Shown: positions 25,118 to 35,616, counted from the first letter of the stretch. The stretch is DNA of 64,000 bases from Pseudomonas fluorescens (GCF_902497775.2 NZ_OZ024668.1:457826-521825); one strand, 5' to 3'. Translations and numbers: made by a program. Notes: a model not told the origin generated them from the sequence alone.

Positions 25118-27130
25118 TCAAGACTCCGTTTTCAGTGGGGCAAGCGGTAGGCGCAAGGTGAAGCAGGTGCCCTGGCCCGGTGCCGATTGCACTTCCATCT
25201 GCCCCTTGTGATTGTTGGTGATGATGAAATACGACACCGACAGGCCCAAGCCCGTGCCCTGGCCGATTTCCTTGGTGGTGAAGAATGGCTCGAAGGTGCG
25301 TTTGCGCACCGCTTCGGGCATGCCGATGCCGTTGTCCTCGACCTGGATCTCCGCCCAGGGCGGGTTGAGCCGGGTACGCAGGGTGATGCGCCCGGGCTCG
25401 CTGTCGTCCTGGCGCAGGTGAATGGCCTGGGCGGCGTTTTTCAGCAAGTTGAGCAGCACCTGTTCCAGTTCGTTGGCAGTGCACGGCACCGGGCCGAGGT
25501 TGGGGTCGAACTGACGGACGATGGCTTGGCCTTTGAAGTCGAAGCCGATGGTCAGGTCGAAGTCGTTGCCGGCAATTTCCACCGCCTGGTCGATCAGCGC
25601 CGGCAGGTCGCAAGGCGCCAGCTGGCGGTTGCTGCGGCGGCTGAAACTGAGCATGTGGGTGACGATTTTTGCCGCGCGGGCACCGGCCTGCTGGATGCCG
25701 TCGAGCAACTGCGGCACTTCGCGGCTTTCCAGGTAGCGGTTGACGGTAGGTAGATCGATGCCGATCTCGTCGGCTTGTTCAAGGTTCTTGGCCAGATCCG
25801 GCGACAGCCGCCGGCGAATGTTCTGCACGTTGTGCAGGATGGCGCCCAGAGGGTTGTTGATCTCGTGGGCCATGCCCGCCGCCAGGCCGCCGACCGAGAG
25901 CATTTTCTCCGATTGCACCATCATTTCTTCCAGCGACAGGCGCTGGGTGATGTCGTCGATGCGGATCACCACGCCACGGCCACCGCCGCCCATCAGCGGG
26001 TAGAAGGTCAGGGCGTAGTGGCGGGCGTCGTCGTCCTTGGTCCAGGTCACTCGCTCGATCTTCGCTACCCGATGCTTCTCGACGCTCTCCTTGAGCTGCG
26101 GCAGGAACGGCTTGAGCGGTTCGAAGGCGAGGAAGATCGGTTGGTTCAGCGCCTCGTCCAGCGGCGTGCCGGAAAGCGCGCTGGCTTCCTGGTTCCACTG
26201 GGTGACGTAGAGCTGTTCGTCGAGGGCAATCAGCGCCGAGGGCATGGAGTCGATGATGCTGTTGAGATAATTCTGAAAGCCGGTGAGTTTTTTCTCGATC
26301 TTACTGCGCACCTGGACTTCCAGCTCCAGCTTGCGGTTGGTGTGGCGGGTTTCCTCGGCCAGGCCCTGAGCCTGGTCGTAGGCGTCCTGGAACTCGTCGC
26401 GGGTGCGCTTGAGCTGCTGCTCGCGGGCTTCGATGCGCGAGAGCATGGTGTTGAACGCGTCGGCCAGGCTGCCGATTTCGTCATCGTTGCCGCGTTTGGC
26501 GCGCAGGGCGTAGTTTTCTTCGCGGGTGACCTGGCGCGAGAGCTCTTCGAGCTGGTAGATCGGTTGAGTGATCAGGCGCTTGATCTGCCGGGCGATGATC
26601 ATCCACAGCAGGATACTGAACACCAGGATACCCAGGCTGGCGGTCAGGGTGCCGGTGTAGAAGGCCATCGGCAGTTCGCTGCTGGCCACCAGCAACAGGT
26701 GCCCGGGCGGGCCATCCGCGCGCGGCAGGTTCACCAGTTGCGTACTGCGAAATTCGGTGAGGCGCCAGTTCTCGATGTTGCGGTAGCGCTTGGGCAGTGG
26801 CAGGGCTTCGCCGTGCTGCAGTTGCGCGAGCATCTTGCCGTCGCTGCCGTACAGGGCGGCGGCGCGCAGCGGGGTGTAGCTGTCGAGTTCCTTGAGCAGG
26901 ACCTTGGCGGCTTCCGGCGAATCGCTGGCCTGTTGCGCCAGTTGCGGGTTGGACACCAGCCGGCCGATGGTCTGCAGCGCCTGCGGGGCCATGCTCTCCT
27001 GGGAAATCCAGTAGGCGGCGCTGATAAAGGTCAGGTTGGCCACCAACAGGATGGTGATCAACAACACCAGCAGGGCGGCCAGCAATTTCTGGCCGACCGG
27101 CAGGTTCTCCAGGCGTTCGCGCAAGGTCAT
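25118..27130 (-). CDS. Membrane sensor histidine kinase (orphan)
   Basis: A 670-residue hybrid-free sensor kinase. It has a membrane segment at about 14-37, an extracytoplasmic sensor region of about 120 residues, and a second membrane segment at about 162-182. HAMP (about 185-237), a coiled coil and a PAS domain (about 290-405) follow, then HisKA with the phosphoacceptor His422 in [12 protein letters not shown], and an HATPase with [15 protein letters not shown] and GTGLGLS. No response regulator lies next to it. From memory its counterpart is PA4398, linked to swarming and biofilm; that function is transferred by position only. Confidence 0.9.
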   Translation of the reverse strand: MTLRERLENLPVGQKLLAALLVLLITILLVANLTFISAAYWISQESMAPQALQTIGRLVSNPQLAQQASDSPEAAKVLLKELDSYTPLRAAALYGSDGKMLAQLQHGEALPLPKRYRNIENWRLTEFRSTQLVNLPRADGPPGHLLLVASSELPMAFYTGTLTASLGILVFSILLWMIIARQIKRLITQPIYQLEELSRQVTREENYALRAKRGNDDEIGSLADAFNTMLSRIEAREQQLKRTRDEFQDAYDQAQGLAEETRHTNRKLELEVQVRSKIEKKLTGFQNYLNSIIDSMPSALIALDEQLYVTQWNQEASALSGTPLDEALNQPIFLAFEPLKPFLPQLKESVEKHRVAKIERVTWTKDDDARHYALTFYPLMGGGGRGVVIRIDDITQRLSLEEMMVQSEKMLSVGGLAAGMAHEINNPLGAILHNVQNIRRRLSPDLAKNLEQADEIGIDLPTVNRYLESREVPQLLDGIQQAGARAAKIVTHMLSFSRRSNRQLAPCDLPALIDQAVEIAGNDFDLTIGFDFKGQAIVRQFDPNLGPVPCTANELEQVLLNLLKNAAQAIHLRQDDSEPGRITLRTRLNPPWAEIQVEDNGIGMPEAVRKRTFEPFFTTKEIGQGTGLGLSVSYFIITNNHKGQMEVQSAPGQGTCFTLRLPLAPLKTES

Positions 27131-27181
27131 GTGAAAGGCGTAATCCCGGTCGGTAGGTGAAAGGGCAGGGTAGCGCCGTGC

Positions 27182-28192
<1,011 letters not shown>

Positions 28193-28212
28193 TTATTTTT
28201 TGGAGAAAAGGT

Positions 28213-28698
28213 ATGCCGTCGTTCGACGTGGTATCGGAACTGGACAAGCACGAAGTCACCAACGCCGTGGAAAACGCGGTCAAGGAACTGGACCGCCGTT
28301 ATGACCTCAAGGGCAAGGGCAGCTTCGAGTTCAAGGAAAAGGAACTGACCGTCAACCTGACCGCCGAAGCCGAATTCCAGCTCGAGGCGATGATCGACAT
28401 TCTCAAGCTGGCCCTGGTCAAGCGCAAGATCGACGTGCAGTGCCTGGAAGTGAAGGACGCCTTCGCCTCGGGCAAGGTCATGAAGCAGGAAGCGGTGCTC
28501 AAAGAGGGTATCGATAAAGAACTGGCGAAGAAGATCGTCGCGCATATCAAGGACGCCAAGCTCAAGGTCCAGGCCGCCATCCAGGGCGAGCAGGTTCGTG
28601 TCACCGGCAAGAAGCGCGACGACCTGCAAGAGGCCATCGCCGCCCTGCGCGCCAAAGAGTTCGGCATGCCGCTGCAGTTCAACAATTTCCGCGACTGA
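28213..28698 (+). CDS. yajQ: YajQ family nucleotide-binding protein
   Basis: YajQ proteins bind nucleotides; in Xanthomonas and some pseudomonads they are reported to bind cyclic di-GMP and act as effectors. The 161-residue product is full length: [38 protein letters not shown] at the start, [10 protein letters not shown] in the middle and [11 protein letters not shown] at the end. GGAGAAAAGG gives a strong ribosome site. The window also encodes the cyclic di-GMP phosphodiesterase BifA. Confidence 0.94.
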   Translation: MPSFDVVSELDKHEVTNAVENAVKELDRRYDLKGKGSFEFKEKELTVNLTAEAEFQLEAMIDILKLALVKRKIDVQCLEVKDAFASGKVMKQEAVLKEGIDKELAKKIVAHIKDAKLKVQAAIQGEQVRVTGKKRDDLQEAIAALRAKEFGMPLQFNNFRD

Positions 28699-28814
28699 AG
28701 TCACGGAGCCCGGAACCTTGGCGCCTTTTTGGCGTCCGAGGGCCGAGGTGCCGCTGAAACGTTTGCGGCAGGTCTTTTTCAGCTCTTTGCCGCCCGGCAT
28801 CAGGAGAACACACG

Positions 28815-29657
28815 ATGGATTTAAACGCTGAGGTCGACCAGCTGGTCAAAGCTTCGCAAACCTGGCTTCCAATGATCATGGAGTACGGCAGCCGCCTGTT
28901 GCTGGCACTGCTGACCCTGGCCATTGGCTGGTGGGTGATCAACAAGGTCACTTATCGTCTGGGCAAACTGTTGGCCCTGCGCAATGCCGACCTGGCCCTG
29001 CAAGGCTTCATCAGCAGCCTGGCCAACATCATTCTGAAGATCCTGCTGATCGTCAGCGTGGCGTCGATGATCGGCATCGAGACCACCTCGTTTGTCGCCG
29101 CCATCGGTGCTGCGGGCCTGGCCATCGGTCTGGCTCTGCAGGGCAGCCTGGCCAACTTCGCGGGCGGCGTGCTGATCCTGCTGTTCCGCCCGTTCCGTAT
29201 CGGTGACTGGATCGAAGCCCAGGGTGTGTCGGGTACCGTCGACAGCATCCAGATCTTCCATACCGTGCTGCGTACCGGCGACAACAAGACTGTGATCCTG
29301 CCCAACGGCAGCCTGTCCAACGGCATCATCACCAACACCAACCGCCAGCCGACGCGCAAGGTGGTATTCGATGTTGGCGTTGATTACGACGCCGACCTGC
29401 AAAAGGCCCGCAACGTGCTGCTGGAACTGGCCCAGGACCCACGGGTGCACCAGGACCCGGCGCCACAGGCGGTGATTTCGACCCTGGGCGACAGCTCGAT
29501 CACCGTATCGCTGCGTATCTGGGTCAACACTGCCGACTACTGGGATGTGATGTTCATGCTCAATGAGCATGCCCGTGACCGTCTGAAGGCCGAGGGCATC
29601 GATATTCCCTTTCCGCAGCGGGTGATCCGCGTGGTGCAGGAAGCGGCGGTGCAGTAA
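28815..29657 (+). CDS. mscS: Small-conductance mechanosensitive channel MscS
   Basis: MscS opens under membrane tension to release solutes during hypo-osmotic shock. The 280-residue protein has three membrane segments within residues 20-115. The pore-lining TM3 is rich in Gly and Ala (FVAAIGAAGLAIGLALQGSLANFAGG), followed by the beta domain FRPFRIGDWIEAQGVSGTVDSIQIFHT and a C-terminal alpha/beta domain. Length matches E. coli MscS. Confidence 0.94.
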   Translation: MDLNAEVDQLVKASQTWLPMIMEYGSRLLLALLTLAIGWWVINKVTYRLGKLLALRNADLALQGFISSLANIILKILLIVSVASMIGIETTSFVAAIGAAGLAIGLALQGSLANFAGGVLILLFRPFRIGDWIEAQGVSGTVDSIQIFHTVLRTGDNKTVILPNGSLSNGIITNTNRQPTRKVVFDVGVDYDADLQKARNVLLELAQDPRVHQDPAPQAVISTLGDSSITVSLRIWVNTADYWDVMFMLNEHARDRLKAEGIDIPFPQRVIRVVQEAAVQ

Positions 29658-29662
29658 ACCTT

Positions 29663-29711
29663 TCGCGGGGCAAGCCCGCTCCTACCAGGTGGGAGCGGGC
29701 TTGCCCCGCGA
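29663..29711. repeat. REP pair (inverted)
   Basis: Two REP copies in opposite orientation (20-bp arms 29663-29682 and 29692-29711, loop 9 bases) sit 5 bp after the mscS stop. They separate mscS from mdfA and may serve as an mRNA 3' end. Confidence 0.9.
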
Positions 29712-29811
29712 TGCTTTCAGCAGCCATTACACTTGTTCACGTCTTCGCGCTATCTGCGCCCGGTGCTTTCTGGCATATAGGCTCGCTTACTTCTGTTTGC
29801 CCGGTCTTATC

Positions 29812-31062
29812 ATGCTTACCCCCCTGATCAACATCACGCCGTTACGGGCGTTTTGTTTCGCCATGACCCTGGCGCTGTTCGAATTGCTTACCTACCTCGC
29901 CAGTGATGTGGTGATGCCGGCCATGCCGGTGGTGGTCGGTGACCTGAACGCCAGCCCCGAATTCATTCCCCATGCGCTGAACCTCTACCTGCTCGGTGGC
30001 GTCGTGCTGCAATGGCTGATCGGTCCGCTGGCCGACCGCTATGGCCGTCGACCGCTGCTGCTGGGTGGCTGCGCGTTCTTTTGCCTGGCCTGCATCGCCA
30101 CCTTCTGGGTGCAGAGCATCGAGCTGTTCAACCTGCTGCGCCTGCTGCAGGGCATTGGCCTGGGGTTTGTCGTGACGGTCAGCTACCCGGCGCTCAACGA
30201 GGCGTTCAGTGAGGCAGACGCAGTGCGGATGATGGCCCTGCTGGCCAATATCGCCTTGCTGTCGCCACTGCTCGGCCCGCTGGTCGGTACCCTGCTGCTG
30301 GAGTGGGTGTCCTGGCGCTGGCTGTTCGTGCTGTTCGGCGCGGCGGCGGTGCTGGCCTGGTTTGCCCTGTACCGGTTCATGCCGGAAACCCTCGGCGTCG
30401 AGCGCCGCGACGGCTCGCGCCTGGCATTCCAGCCGATCCACCTGCTGCCGTTGCTGGCCGGTTACGGGCAACTGTTGGCCAACCGCCGTTTTGTCGCCGG
30501 CAGTGCCGCCCTGGGCCTGGTCGGCTTGCCGCTGATCGGCTGGATCGGCCTGTCGCCGGTGCTGTTGATCAACGACGAGGGCCTGAGCACCCTGGATTAC
30601 GCCCTGTGGCAATTGCCGGTGTTCGGCGGGCTGATCCTCGGCAACCTGGTGATCAACCGGATTGCCGATCGCTACGCGCTTACCGCCCTGGTACGTCTGG
30701 CGTTGTGGCCGTTCCTGATTGGCTTGCTGGGGATGATGCTGGGCACCTGGCTGTTGCCTTCGGTACTGAGCCTGGTGATCGGCATGTCGGTGTATGCACT
30801 GGGCCTGGGTATCGCCAACGCCGTGTTGTATCGCATGACGCTGTTCTCCAGCGAGCAGAGCAAGGGCCTGGTATCAGCGATGCTGGGGATGATCACCATT
30901 GCCCTGCTGGGCCTTGGCGGGGCGTTGCTGGCGATGCTCGGCGCTGGCGCCAGCCTGGTGCACTTCGCGCTGGCGGCAGGCGCTGCGGGGATTCTGGCGC
31001 TATGGCCGCTGAGGGTCGTTCTGAGCGCTTCTGGCGATATGCCCGAGGCTATCCCGGAGTAA
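29812..31062 (+). CDS. mdfA: MdfA-like multidrug MFS transporter
   Basis: A drug/proton antiporter of the DHA1 family with 12 predicted membrane segments. The 416-residue product aligns along its length with E. coli MdfA: LFELLTYLASDVVMP has acidic residues at positions 24 and 32 matching the substrate-binding Glu26 and Asp34 of MdfA. GPLADRYGRRPLLLGG (motif A), LLRLLQGIGLGFV, ANIALLSPLLGPLVG and RFVAGSAALGLVGLPL also match. The ATG at 29812 is chosen; the frame is open back into the REP pair, but that N-terminus is only REP-derived sequence. Confidence 0.88.
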   Translation: MLTPLINITPLRAFCFAMTLALFELLTYLASDVVMPAMPVVVGDLNASPEFIPHALNLYLLGGVVLQWLIGPLADRYGRRPLLLGGCAFFCLACIATFWVQSIELFNLLRLLQGIGLGFVVTVSYPALNEAFSEADAVRMMALLANIALLSPLLGPLVGTLLLEWVSWRWLFVLFGAAAVLAWFALYRFMPETLGVERRDGSRLAFQPIHLLPLLAGYGQLLANRRFVAGSAALGLVGLPLIGWIGLSPVLLINDEGLSTLDYALWQLPVFGGLILGNLVINRIADRYALTALVRLALWPFLIGLLGMMLGTWLLPSVLSLVIGMSVYALGLGIANAVLYRMTLFSSEQSKGLVSAMLGMITIALLGLGGALLAMLGAGASLVHFALAAGAAGILALWPLRVVLSASGDMPEAIPE

Positions 31063-31078
31063 CTCCGGCGATAGCCTC
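31045..31078. terminator. Hairpin at the mdfA/ampG convergent junction
   Basis: GAGGCTATC...CGGAG at 31045-31059 pairs with 31063-31078 (one bulged base). The 3-base loop is exactly the mdfA stop codon TAA (31060-31062). No T run follows on either strand, so any terminator activity is uncertain. Confidence 0.45.
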
Positions 31079-31086
31079 AGCGCGGC

Positions 31087-32628
31087 TCAGGGGCGTTCTG
31101 CAACCTGGTCCTCGACCGGCTCTGGCTTGCCGCGCTCCTGGCGCCATTGCAGGGCGATCAGGATCAGGGTCGGCACGCCGAGCAGGGCGGTGATCAGGAA
31201 GAAGTCGTGGTAGCCGAACTTCTCCACCATGACCCCTGAGTAGCCGCCGATCAGCCGCGGCAACAGCAGCATGATCGAGCTGAGCAGGGCGTATTGGGTT
31301 GCCGAGAACTTCAGGTTGGTCAGGCTCGACAGGTAGGCGACGAACGCCGAGGTGGCCAGGCCCGAGCTGAAGTTGTCCAGCGAGATGGTCACGATCAGCA
31401 TCTGCAGGTTGGCGCCCATGTCGGCGAGCATCAGGAACAGGATGTTGGTCGCCGCCGAAGCCACGCCGCCGATGAACAGAATCGGTAAAATGCCGAAGCG
31501 CACGATCAGCAGGCCACCGAAACCGGCGCCGACCAGGGTCATGATCAGGCCGAAGATCTTGCTGACGCTGGCGATCTGGTCCTTGGTGAAGCCCTGGTCG
31601 ATGTAGAACACGTTGGCCATCACGCCCATCACCGTGTCGGACATCCGGTAAGTGGCGATCAGCCCGAGCAGCAGCAGGGCTTGCCAGCGATAGCGGGTGA
31701 TGAAGTCGTTGACCGGGGTCAGCACCGGCGCCAGGCCGCGGCGGCCCATGGCCGACAGGCACAGCGCGGTGAGGGTGATGTAGAGGATCGCGCGCAGGAA
31801 GGCGCGGTCTTCGAGCAGCAGGTCGAGCAGGCTCACGCCTTCGAACAGCACGCTGGCGAAATCGGTGTTGTACAGCTGGGTGAAGGTGGCCGGTACCGAC
31901 ACCAGCAGAACGATCAGTACGAATACCGACACCAGCTGGTGGGCCAGGCCGTAGCGTGCCGCCGACAGTTGGGTGCGCAGCGGCACGGGCGGCTCACGCA
32001 TCAACAGGGTGGTGATGACGGCCGGCAGCATCAAGACGCCGAACAGCACATAGGTGCCGGTCCAGGCTTTGTGCAGGTAGCTGAAACCGGTAGAGCCGAA
32101 ACCTTCGGCGAAGAACAGCGCACCGGCGGTGGCCAGCAGCGCGGCAACCCGGTAGCCGGCCATGTAGCTGGCGGCAAGCGCGGCCTGGCGCTGGTCGTCG
32201 GCGATTTCCAGGCGGTAGGCATCGACGGCGATGTCCTGGGTCGCCGAGGCAAAGGCCACCAGCACCGCCAGGGCAATCAGCCACGACAGGTGTTTTTGCG
32301 GGTCGCAGAAGCCCATGCCGATCAGGCCGATGACTACCAGGATCTGCGACAGCACCAGCCAGGAGCGGCGGCGCCCGAGTTTGCCGAGCAACGGCAGGCG
32401 CCATTGGTCGAGCAACGGTGACCACACCCATTTGAAGGCATAGGCCAGGCCGATCAGGCTGGCATAACCGATGGTTTCACGGGCCACGCCGGCCTCGCGC
32501 AGCCATACCGACAGGGTTGAAAACACCAGCATGTAAGGCAAGCCGGCGGCAAAGCCGAGCAACAACAGCACCAGTGTCGACGGGCTGGCATAGGCAGCGA
32601 GCGCAGCGCGCCAGGTTTTACGGGGCAT
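31087..32628 (-). CDS. ampG: Muropeptide permease AmpG
   Basis: AmpG imports GlcNAc-anhydroMurNAc-peptides released from the wall so they can be recycled, and thereby feeds the signal that induces AmpC beta-lactamase. The 513-residue MFS protein has 12-14 predicted membrane segments with the family blocks LLLLGFAAGLPYMLVFSTLSVWLREAGV, SATQDIAVDAYRLE, YRMSDTVMGVMANVFYIDQGFTKDQIA and FATSAFV-like LATSAFVAYLSSLTN. It is convergent with mdfA and complements the dcw genes. Confidence 0.94.
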   Translation of the reverse strand: MPRKTWRAALAAYASPSTLVLLLLGFAAGLPYMLVFSTLSVWLREAGVARETIGYASLIGLAYAFKWVWSPLLDQWRLPLLGKLGRRRSWLVLSQILVVIGLIGMGFCDPQKHLSWLIALAVLVAFASATQDIAVDAYRLEIADDQRQAALAASYMAGYRVAALLATAGALFFAEGFGSTGFSYLHKAWTGTYVLFGVLMLPAVITTLLMREPPVPLRTQLSAARYGLAHQLVSVFVLIVLLVSVPATFTQLYNTDFASVLFEGVSLLDLLLEDRAFLRAILYITLTALCLSAMGRRGLAPVLTPVNDFITRYRWQALLLLGLIATYRMSDTVMGVMANVFYIDQGFTKDQIASVSKIFGLIMTLVGAGFGGLLIVRFGILPILFIGGVASAATNILFLMLADMGANLQMLIVTISLDNFSSGLATSAFVAYLSSLTNLKFSATQYALLSSIMLLLPRLIGGYSGVMVEKFGYHDFFLITALLGVPTLILIALQWRQERGKPEPVEDQVAERP

Positions 32629-32671
32629 GGGCCAACATCTGCCTCAAGTTTACGAAAACAAAGCGCGCACT

Positions 32672-33025
32672 CTAACCGCTGTGCTCCATCGGGCGCCAGC
32701 CATGGCGCAACATATCCACACGATTATTGTGCAGGGTAATGCCTTCTGCCCGTAGCCGGGCACGCTGCTCATCGCCCGAAGGGGTACCCAGGGCCAGACT
32801 CAGGCGCCCGCCGGCGCCCAGCACCCGGTGCCAGGGTAACTGGGTGTCGCTGGGCAATTGGCTGAGGGTACGCCCGACCCAGCGCGCTGCGCGGCCAAGG
32901 CCAGCCAATTGCGCCAGCTCCCCGTAGCTGATCACTTTGCCCTCGGGCACCTGGCCAAGTACCAGATAGAGTGCCATTCGTCGGGCCTCAGTGCTTTCGG
33001 TCGGATCGCCGGGAATCCCGTTCAT
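32672..33025 (-). CDS. atl: Alkyltransferase-like protein (ATL)
   Basis: ATL proteins resemble the DNA-binding half of O6-alkylguanine methyltransferases but lack the reactive cysteine. They bind O6-alkylguanine and hand it to nucleotide excision repair. The 117-residue product has EGKVISYGELAQLAGLGRAARWVGRTLS and the signature PWHRVLGAGG, where Trp replaces the Cys of PCHR. The start at 33025 is preferred; a longer frame exists but its N-terminus is unlike the family. Confidence 0.9.
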   Translation of the reverse strand: MNGIPGDPTESTEARRMALYLVLGQVPEGKVISYGELAQLAGLGRAARWVGRTLSQLPSDTQLPWHRVLGAGGRLSLALGTPSGDEQRARLRAEGITLHNNRVDMLRHGWRPMEHSG

Positions 33026-33111
33026 CGCCGGATTCGCCGATCGCGCGCGCGAAGCGCCGGGCAGAGCGGGCAAATAAGAATTGAACTCATCGACATGGTG
33101 CAGGTCAGTCC

Positions 33112-33139
33112 TTGCTCTGATGGCGGGTATCTGGATAAT
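33112..33139 (+). promoter_or_regulatory. Candidate promoter of the DUF481 gene
   Basis: TTGCTC (33112-33117) and GATAAT (33134-33139) with a 16-bp spacer lie 39 bp before the DUF481 start. Confidence 0.4.
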
Positions 33140-33177
33140 GCCCGACTTTTTTCGCTAACCCGAGTCCGTTGCCGCTT

Positions 33178-34185
33178 ATGTTGCCTAGAGCCCTGTTGTG
33201 CGTTGCCCTCGCTGCTGCCTGTTCCCCCGCCCTTGCCGACACCGTATGGATGAAAAACGGTGACAAGCTCAGTGGCAAGATCAAGGTCTTCGATGGCGGC
33301 AAACTGTTGCTCGAAACCCCCTACGGCGGCTCCATCGCCCTGGACTGGAAACAGGTCAAGACCCTGGAGAGCGACCAGGAGCTGCTGGTCAAGCAGGACG
33401 CCTACACCGGCGAGAAGGCCAAGTCGCTGCAGGCAGCGGACAACGGCAAGGTCATCCTGGCCAATGGCGAGACGCCCAAGACCGTCGAGCTGGCCAGTAT
33501 CCAGCAGATCATGAAGCCAAAGCCTGTGGTCGAAGACCTGTCGTGGAAGGGCAACGTCGACCTGGCCATGGACTACAAGCGCGCCGAAACCAACAGCGAC
33601 GACTACGACATCGACTTCAAGACCACCGCCCGCCACGGCCGCTGGCGCCACCAGGCTGAAGGTGAATACAACCGCGAAAGCAAGGACGACGTCACCACCA
33701 CCAACAACTGGAGCGCCGAATACGCGCTGGACCGCTTCATCACCGAGAAGTGGTTCTGGCAGGGCCGTCTGGAATACAAGCGTGACCATATCGAAGACCT
33801 CGCCCGCCAGCGCACCGTGGGTACCGGCCCGGGTTACCAGTTCTGGGACAACGAGCTGGGGGCGTTCTCGCTCGGTTCGCTGGTCAACCGTACCGACTAT
33901 GAATACGCCGACGGCGGCAAGGACAACTTCTACTCGCTGGCCATGAAGTGGGACTACAACCGCTACCTCATCGGCAAACGCGTCGAGTTCTTCACCAATG
34001 GCGAAGTCGGCAAGCCACTGGGCGGCGTCGCCGAATACGCGCTGGATGCCGAAGTCGGCCTGCGCTACAAGGTCACCGAATGGGCCTCGCTCAACCTCAA
34101 GGCCGAGAAAGACATCATCAGCGGCACCCGCGACAGCGACCTGGACAAGACCCGCTATACCGCAGGTTTCGGCGTCGCCTGGTAA
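33178..34185 (+). CDS. DUF481 outer-membrane-type protein (YdiY-like)
   Basis: A 335-residue exported protein of unknown function. A signal peptide (LPRALLCVALAAACSPALA) is followed by mature DTVWMKNGDKLSGKI. The first 100 residues look like a small beta-rich domain (TPYGGSIALDWKQVKTLES). The rest, about 120-335, is the DUF481 region with alternating aromatic/polar strands ending in FGVAW, consistent with an outer-membrane beta-barrel with a C-terminal aromatic residue. The ATG at 33178 begins just before the signal peptide; the Shine-Dalgarno is poor. Confidence 0.85.
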   Translation: MLPRALLCVALAAACSPALADTVWMKNGDKLSGKIKVFDGGKLLLETPYGGSIALDWKQVKTLESDQELLVKQDAYTGEKAKSLQAADNGKVILANGETPKTVELASIQQIMKPKPVVEDLSWKGNVDLAMDYKRAETNSDDYDIDFKTTARHGRWRHQAEGEYNRESKDDVTTTNNWSAEYALDRFITEKWFWQGRLEYKRDHIEDLARQRTVGTGPGYQFWDNELGAFSLGSLVNRTDYEYADGGKDNFYSLAMKWDYNRYLIGKRVEFFTNGEVGKPLGGVAEYALDAEVGLRYKVTEWASLNLKAEKDIISGTRDSDLDKTRYTAGFGVAW

Positions 34186-34204
34186 GCACGCTGGCAAGCC
34201 TGAG

Positions 34205-34219
34205 CGATAATGATTATTT
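34205..34219. promoter_or_regulatory. Candidate Fur box upstream of the HugZ-like gene
   Basis: CGATAATGATTATTT matches 12 of 15 positions of the 7-1-7 Fur consensus (TGATAATNATTATCA) and contains the perfect palindrome ATAAT-G-ATTAT. It lies 77-91 bp before the HugZ-like start, which is compatible with iron-repressed expression. Confidence 0.5.
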
Positions 34220-34295
34220 TGTCGGTTAACCAGCCTGGTCGTGCCTCTGCACGCACGGCCAGGATTACGACGATTATCGAGCGGGGAGTCATACA

Positions 34296-35027
34296 GTGAG
34301 CGCTAAAGCCGCAACACAGGCACGGGAGCTGCTGCTCAAGGAATACCGCGGGGTGCTGTCGACCCATTCCAAGTCGATGCCGGGGTTTCCCTTCGGATCG
34401 GTGGTGCCCTACTGCCTGGATGCCGACGGCAACCCGCTGATCCTGATCAGCCGCATTGCCCAGCACACCCACAATCTGCAAAAAGATCCCAAGTGCTCGT
34501 TGCTGGTGGGCGAGCGTGATGCCGAAGATGTCCAGGCGGTGGGCCGCCTTACCGTACTGGCCGAGGCGCACAAGCTGGTCGAGCCCGAAGCGGTCGAAGC
34601 GGCAGCAGAGCGCTACTATCGTTACTTCCCCGAGTCGGCCAACTACCATAAAGCCCACGATTTCGACTTCTGGGTGCTCAAGCCGGTGCGCCATCGCTAC
34701 ATCGGCGGCTTCGGCGCGATCCACTGGGTCGATCACCTGACCCTGGCCAACCCCTTTGCCGGCAAGGCCGAACAGAGCATGATCGAGCACATGAACAGCG
34801 ATCATGCCAACGCCATCGAACACTACGTCCAGCTCAGCGGCCTGCCTCAGGCCACGGCGGCGCAGATGGTCGGCATCGACAGCGAGGGCATGCACCTGCG
34901 CATTGGCCAGGCGCTGCACTGGCTGCCGTTCGCGGCTCCTTGCAACACGCCGATACAAGTGCGCGAAGCCCTGGTTTTTCTGGCCCGCGCCGAGCAATGG
35001 CCACAGCGTGAAAGCGCAGAGGCTTGA
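34296..35027 (+). CDS. HugZ-like heme-associated flavin/PNPOx-fold protein
   Basis: The family combines an N-terminal pyridoxamine-phosphate-oxidase-like split barrel with a C-terminal DUF2470 domain; members such as HugZ bind or degrade heme. The 243-residue product has the barrel at about 10-155 (GVLSTHSKSMPGFPFGSVVPY, LISRIAQHTHNLQKDPKCSLLVGE, RYYRYFPES) and DUF2470 from about 165 (MIEHMNSDHANAIEHY). The start is GTG with GGGGAG upstream. The upstream Fur-like box supports a role in iron or heme use, but the reaction is not proven. Confidence 0.85.
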   Translation: MSAKAATQARELLLKEYRGVLSTHSKSMPGFPFGSVVPYCLDADGNPLILISRIAQHTHNLQKDPKCSLLVGERDAEDVQAVGRLTVLAEAHKLVEPEAVEAAAERYYRYFPESANYHKAHDFDFWVLKPVRHRYIGGFGAIHWVDHLTLANPFAGKAEQSMIEHMNSDHANAIEHYVQLSGLPQATAAQMVGIDSEGMHLRIGQALHWLPFAAPCNTPIQVREALVFLARAEQWPQRESAEA

Positions 35028-35091
35028 AATGGCGAGGGATCGCATCCATTAAAGGTCTACTGCAAGGACATCTTGCGCAGAGGAACCGTTG

Positions 35092-35595
35092 ATGCGTGCT
35101 TTTCTATTGCTGTTTCTGATTTTTCCGGTGCTGGAGCTGTATGTGTTTTTCAAGGTCAGCACCGCGATCGGCTTCTTTCCGGCGCTGCTGCTGATCATCG
35201 CCGGCTCCGCCCTGGGCGTGCTGGTGGTGCGGGTGGCCGGTCTTGCCACCGCCCTGCGTGCCCGCGAGAGCCTGCAACGTGGCGAGTTGCCCGCCGAAGA
35301 CATGTTCCACGGCCTGATGCTGGCCCTCGGTGGCGGCCTGCTGCTGTTGCCTGGCTTTATCAGTGACGTGATCGGCCTGGTCTGCCTGTTGCCGTTCACC
35401 CGCCGCCTGCTCGGGCGCAAGATGCGCGAACGCGCCGAGGCCCAGGCCATGCGCCAGCGCGCCTTTGGCGACGATCCGTTCATGGCGCGGCCCGGCCAGC
35501 CAGGTCGTGGTCATCAGCCAACGGTAATCGAAGGCGAAGTGGTGGGCCGTGAAGATCCTGCTCAGCCTAACTTGCGCAATCCTCGGGATCTGTAA
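35092..35595 (+). CDS. fxsA: FxsA family membrane protein
   Basis: FxsA is a cytoplasmic-membrane protein; in E. coli its overproduction relieves phage T7 exclusion by F plasmid PifA. Its normal role is unknown. The 167-residue product has membrane segments near 3-20, 25-48 and 75-100 (with LPGFISDVIGLVCLLP, the family signature), followed by a basic then polar cytoplasmic tail. The ATG at 35092 has AGAGGA eight bases upstream. It directly precedes groESL, as in many gammaproteobacteria. Confidence 0.9.
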   Translation: MRAFLLLFLIFPVLELYVFFKVSTAIGFFPALLLIIAGSALGVLVVRVAGLATALRARESLQRGELPAEDMFHGLMLALGGGLLLLPGFISDVIGLVCLLPFTRRLLGRKMRERAEAQAMRQRAFGDDPFMARPGQPGRGHQPTVIEGEVVGREDPAQPNLRNPRDL

Positions 35596-35616
35596 CGGTT
35601 ACGTGTGCTTTGCCTG

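Noticed and set aside
29689..29811. N-terminal extension of mdfA into the REP pair
   Set aside because: The extra 41 residues are a translated REP and leader; MdfA homology begins after ATG 29812.
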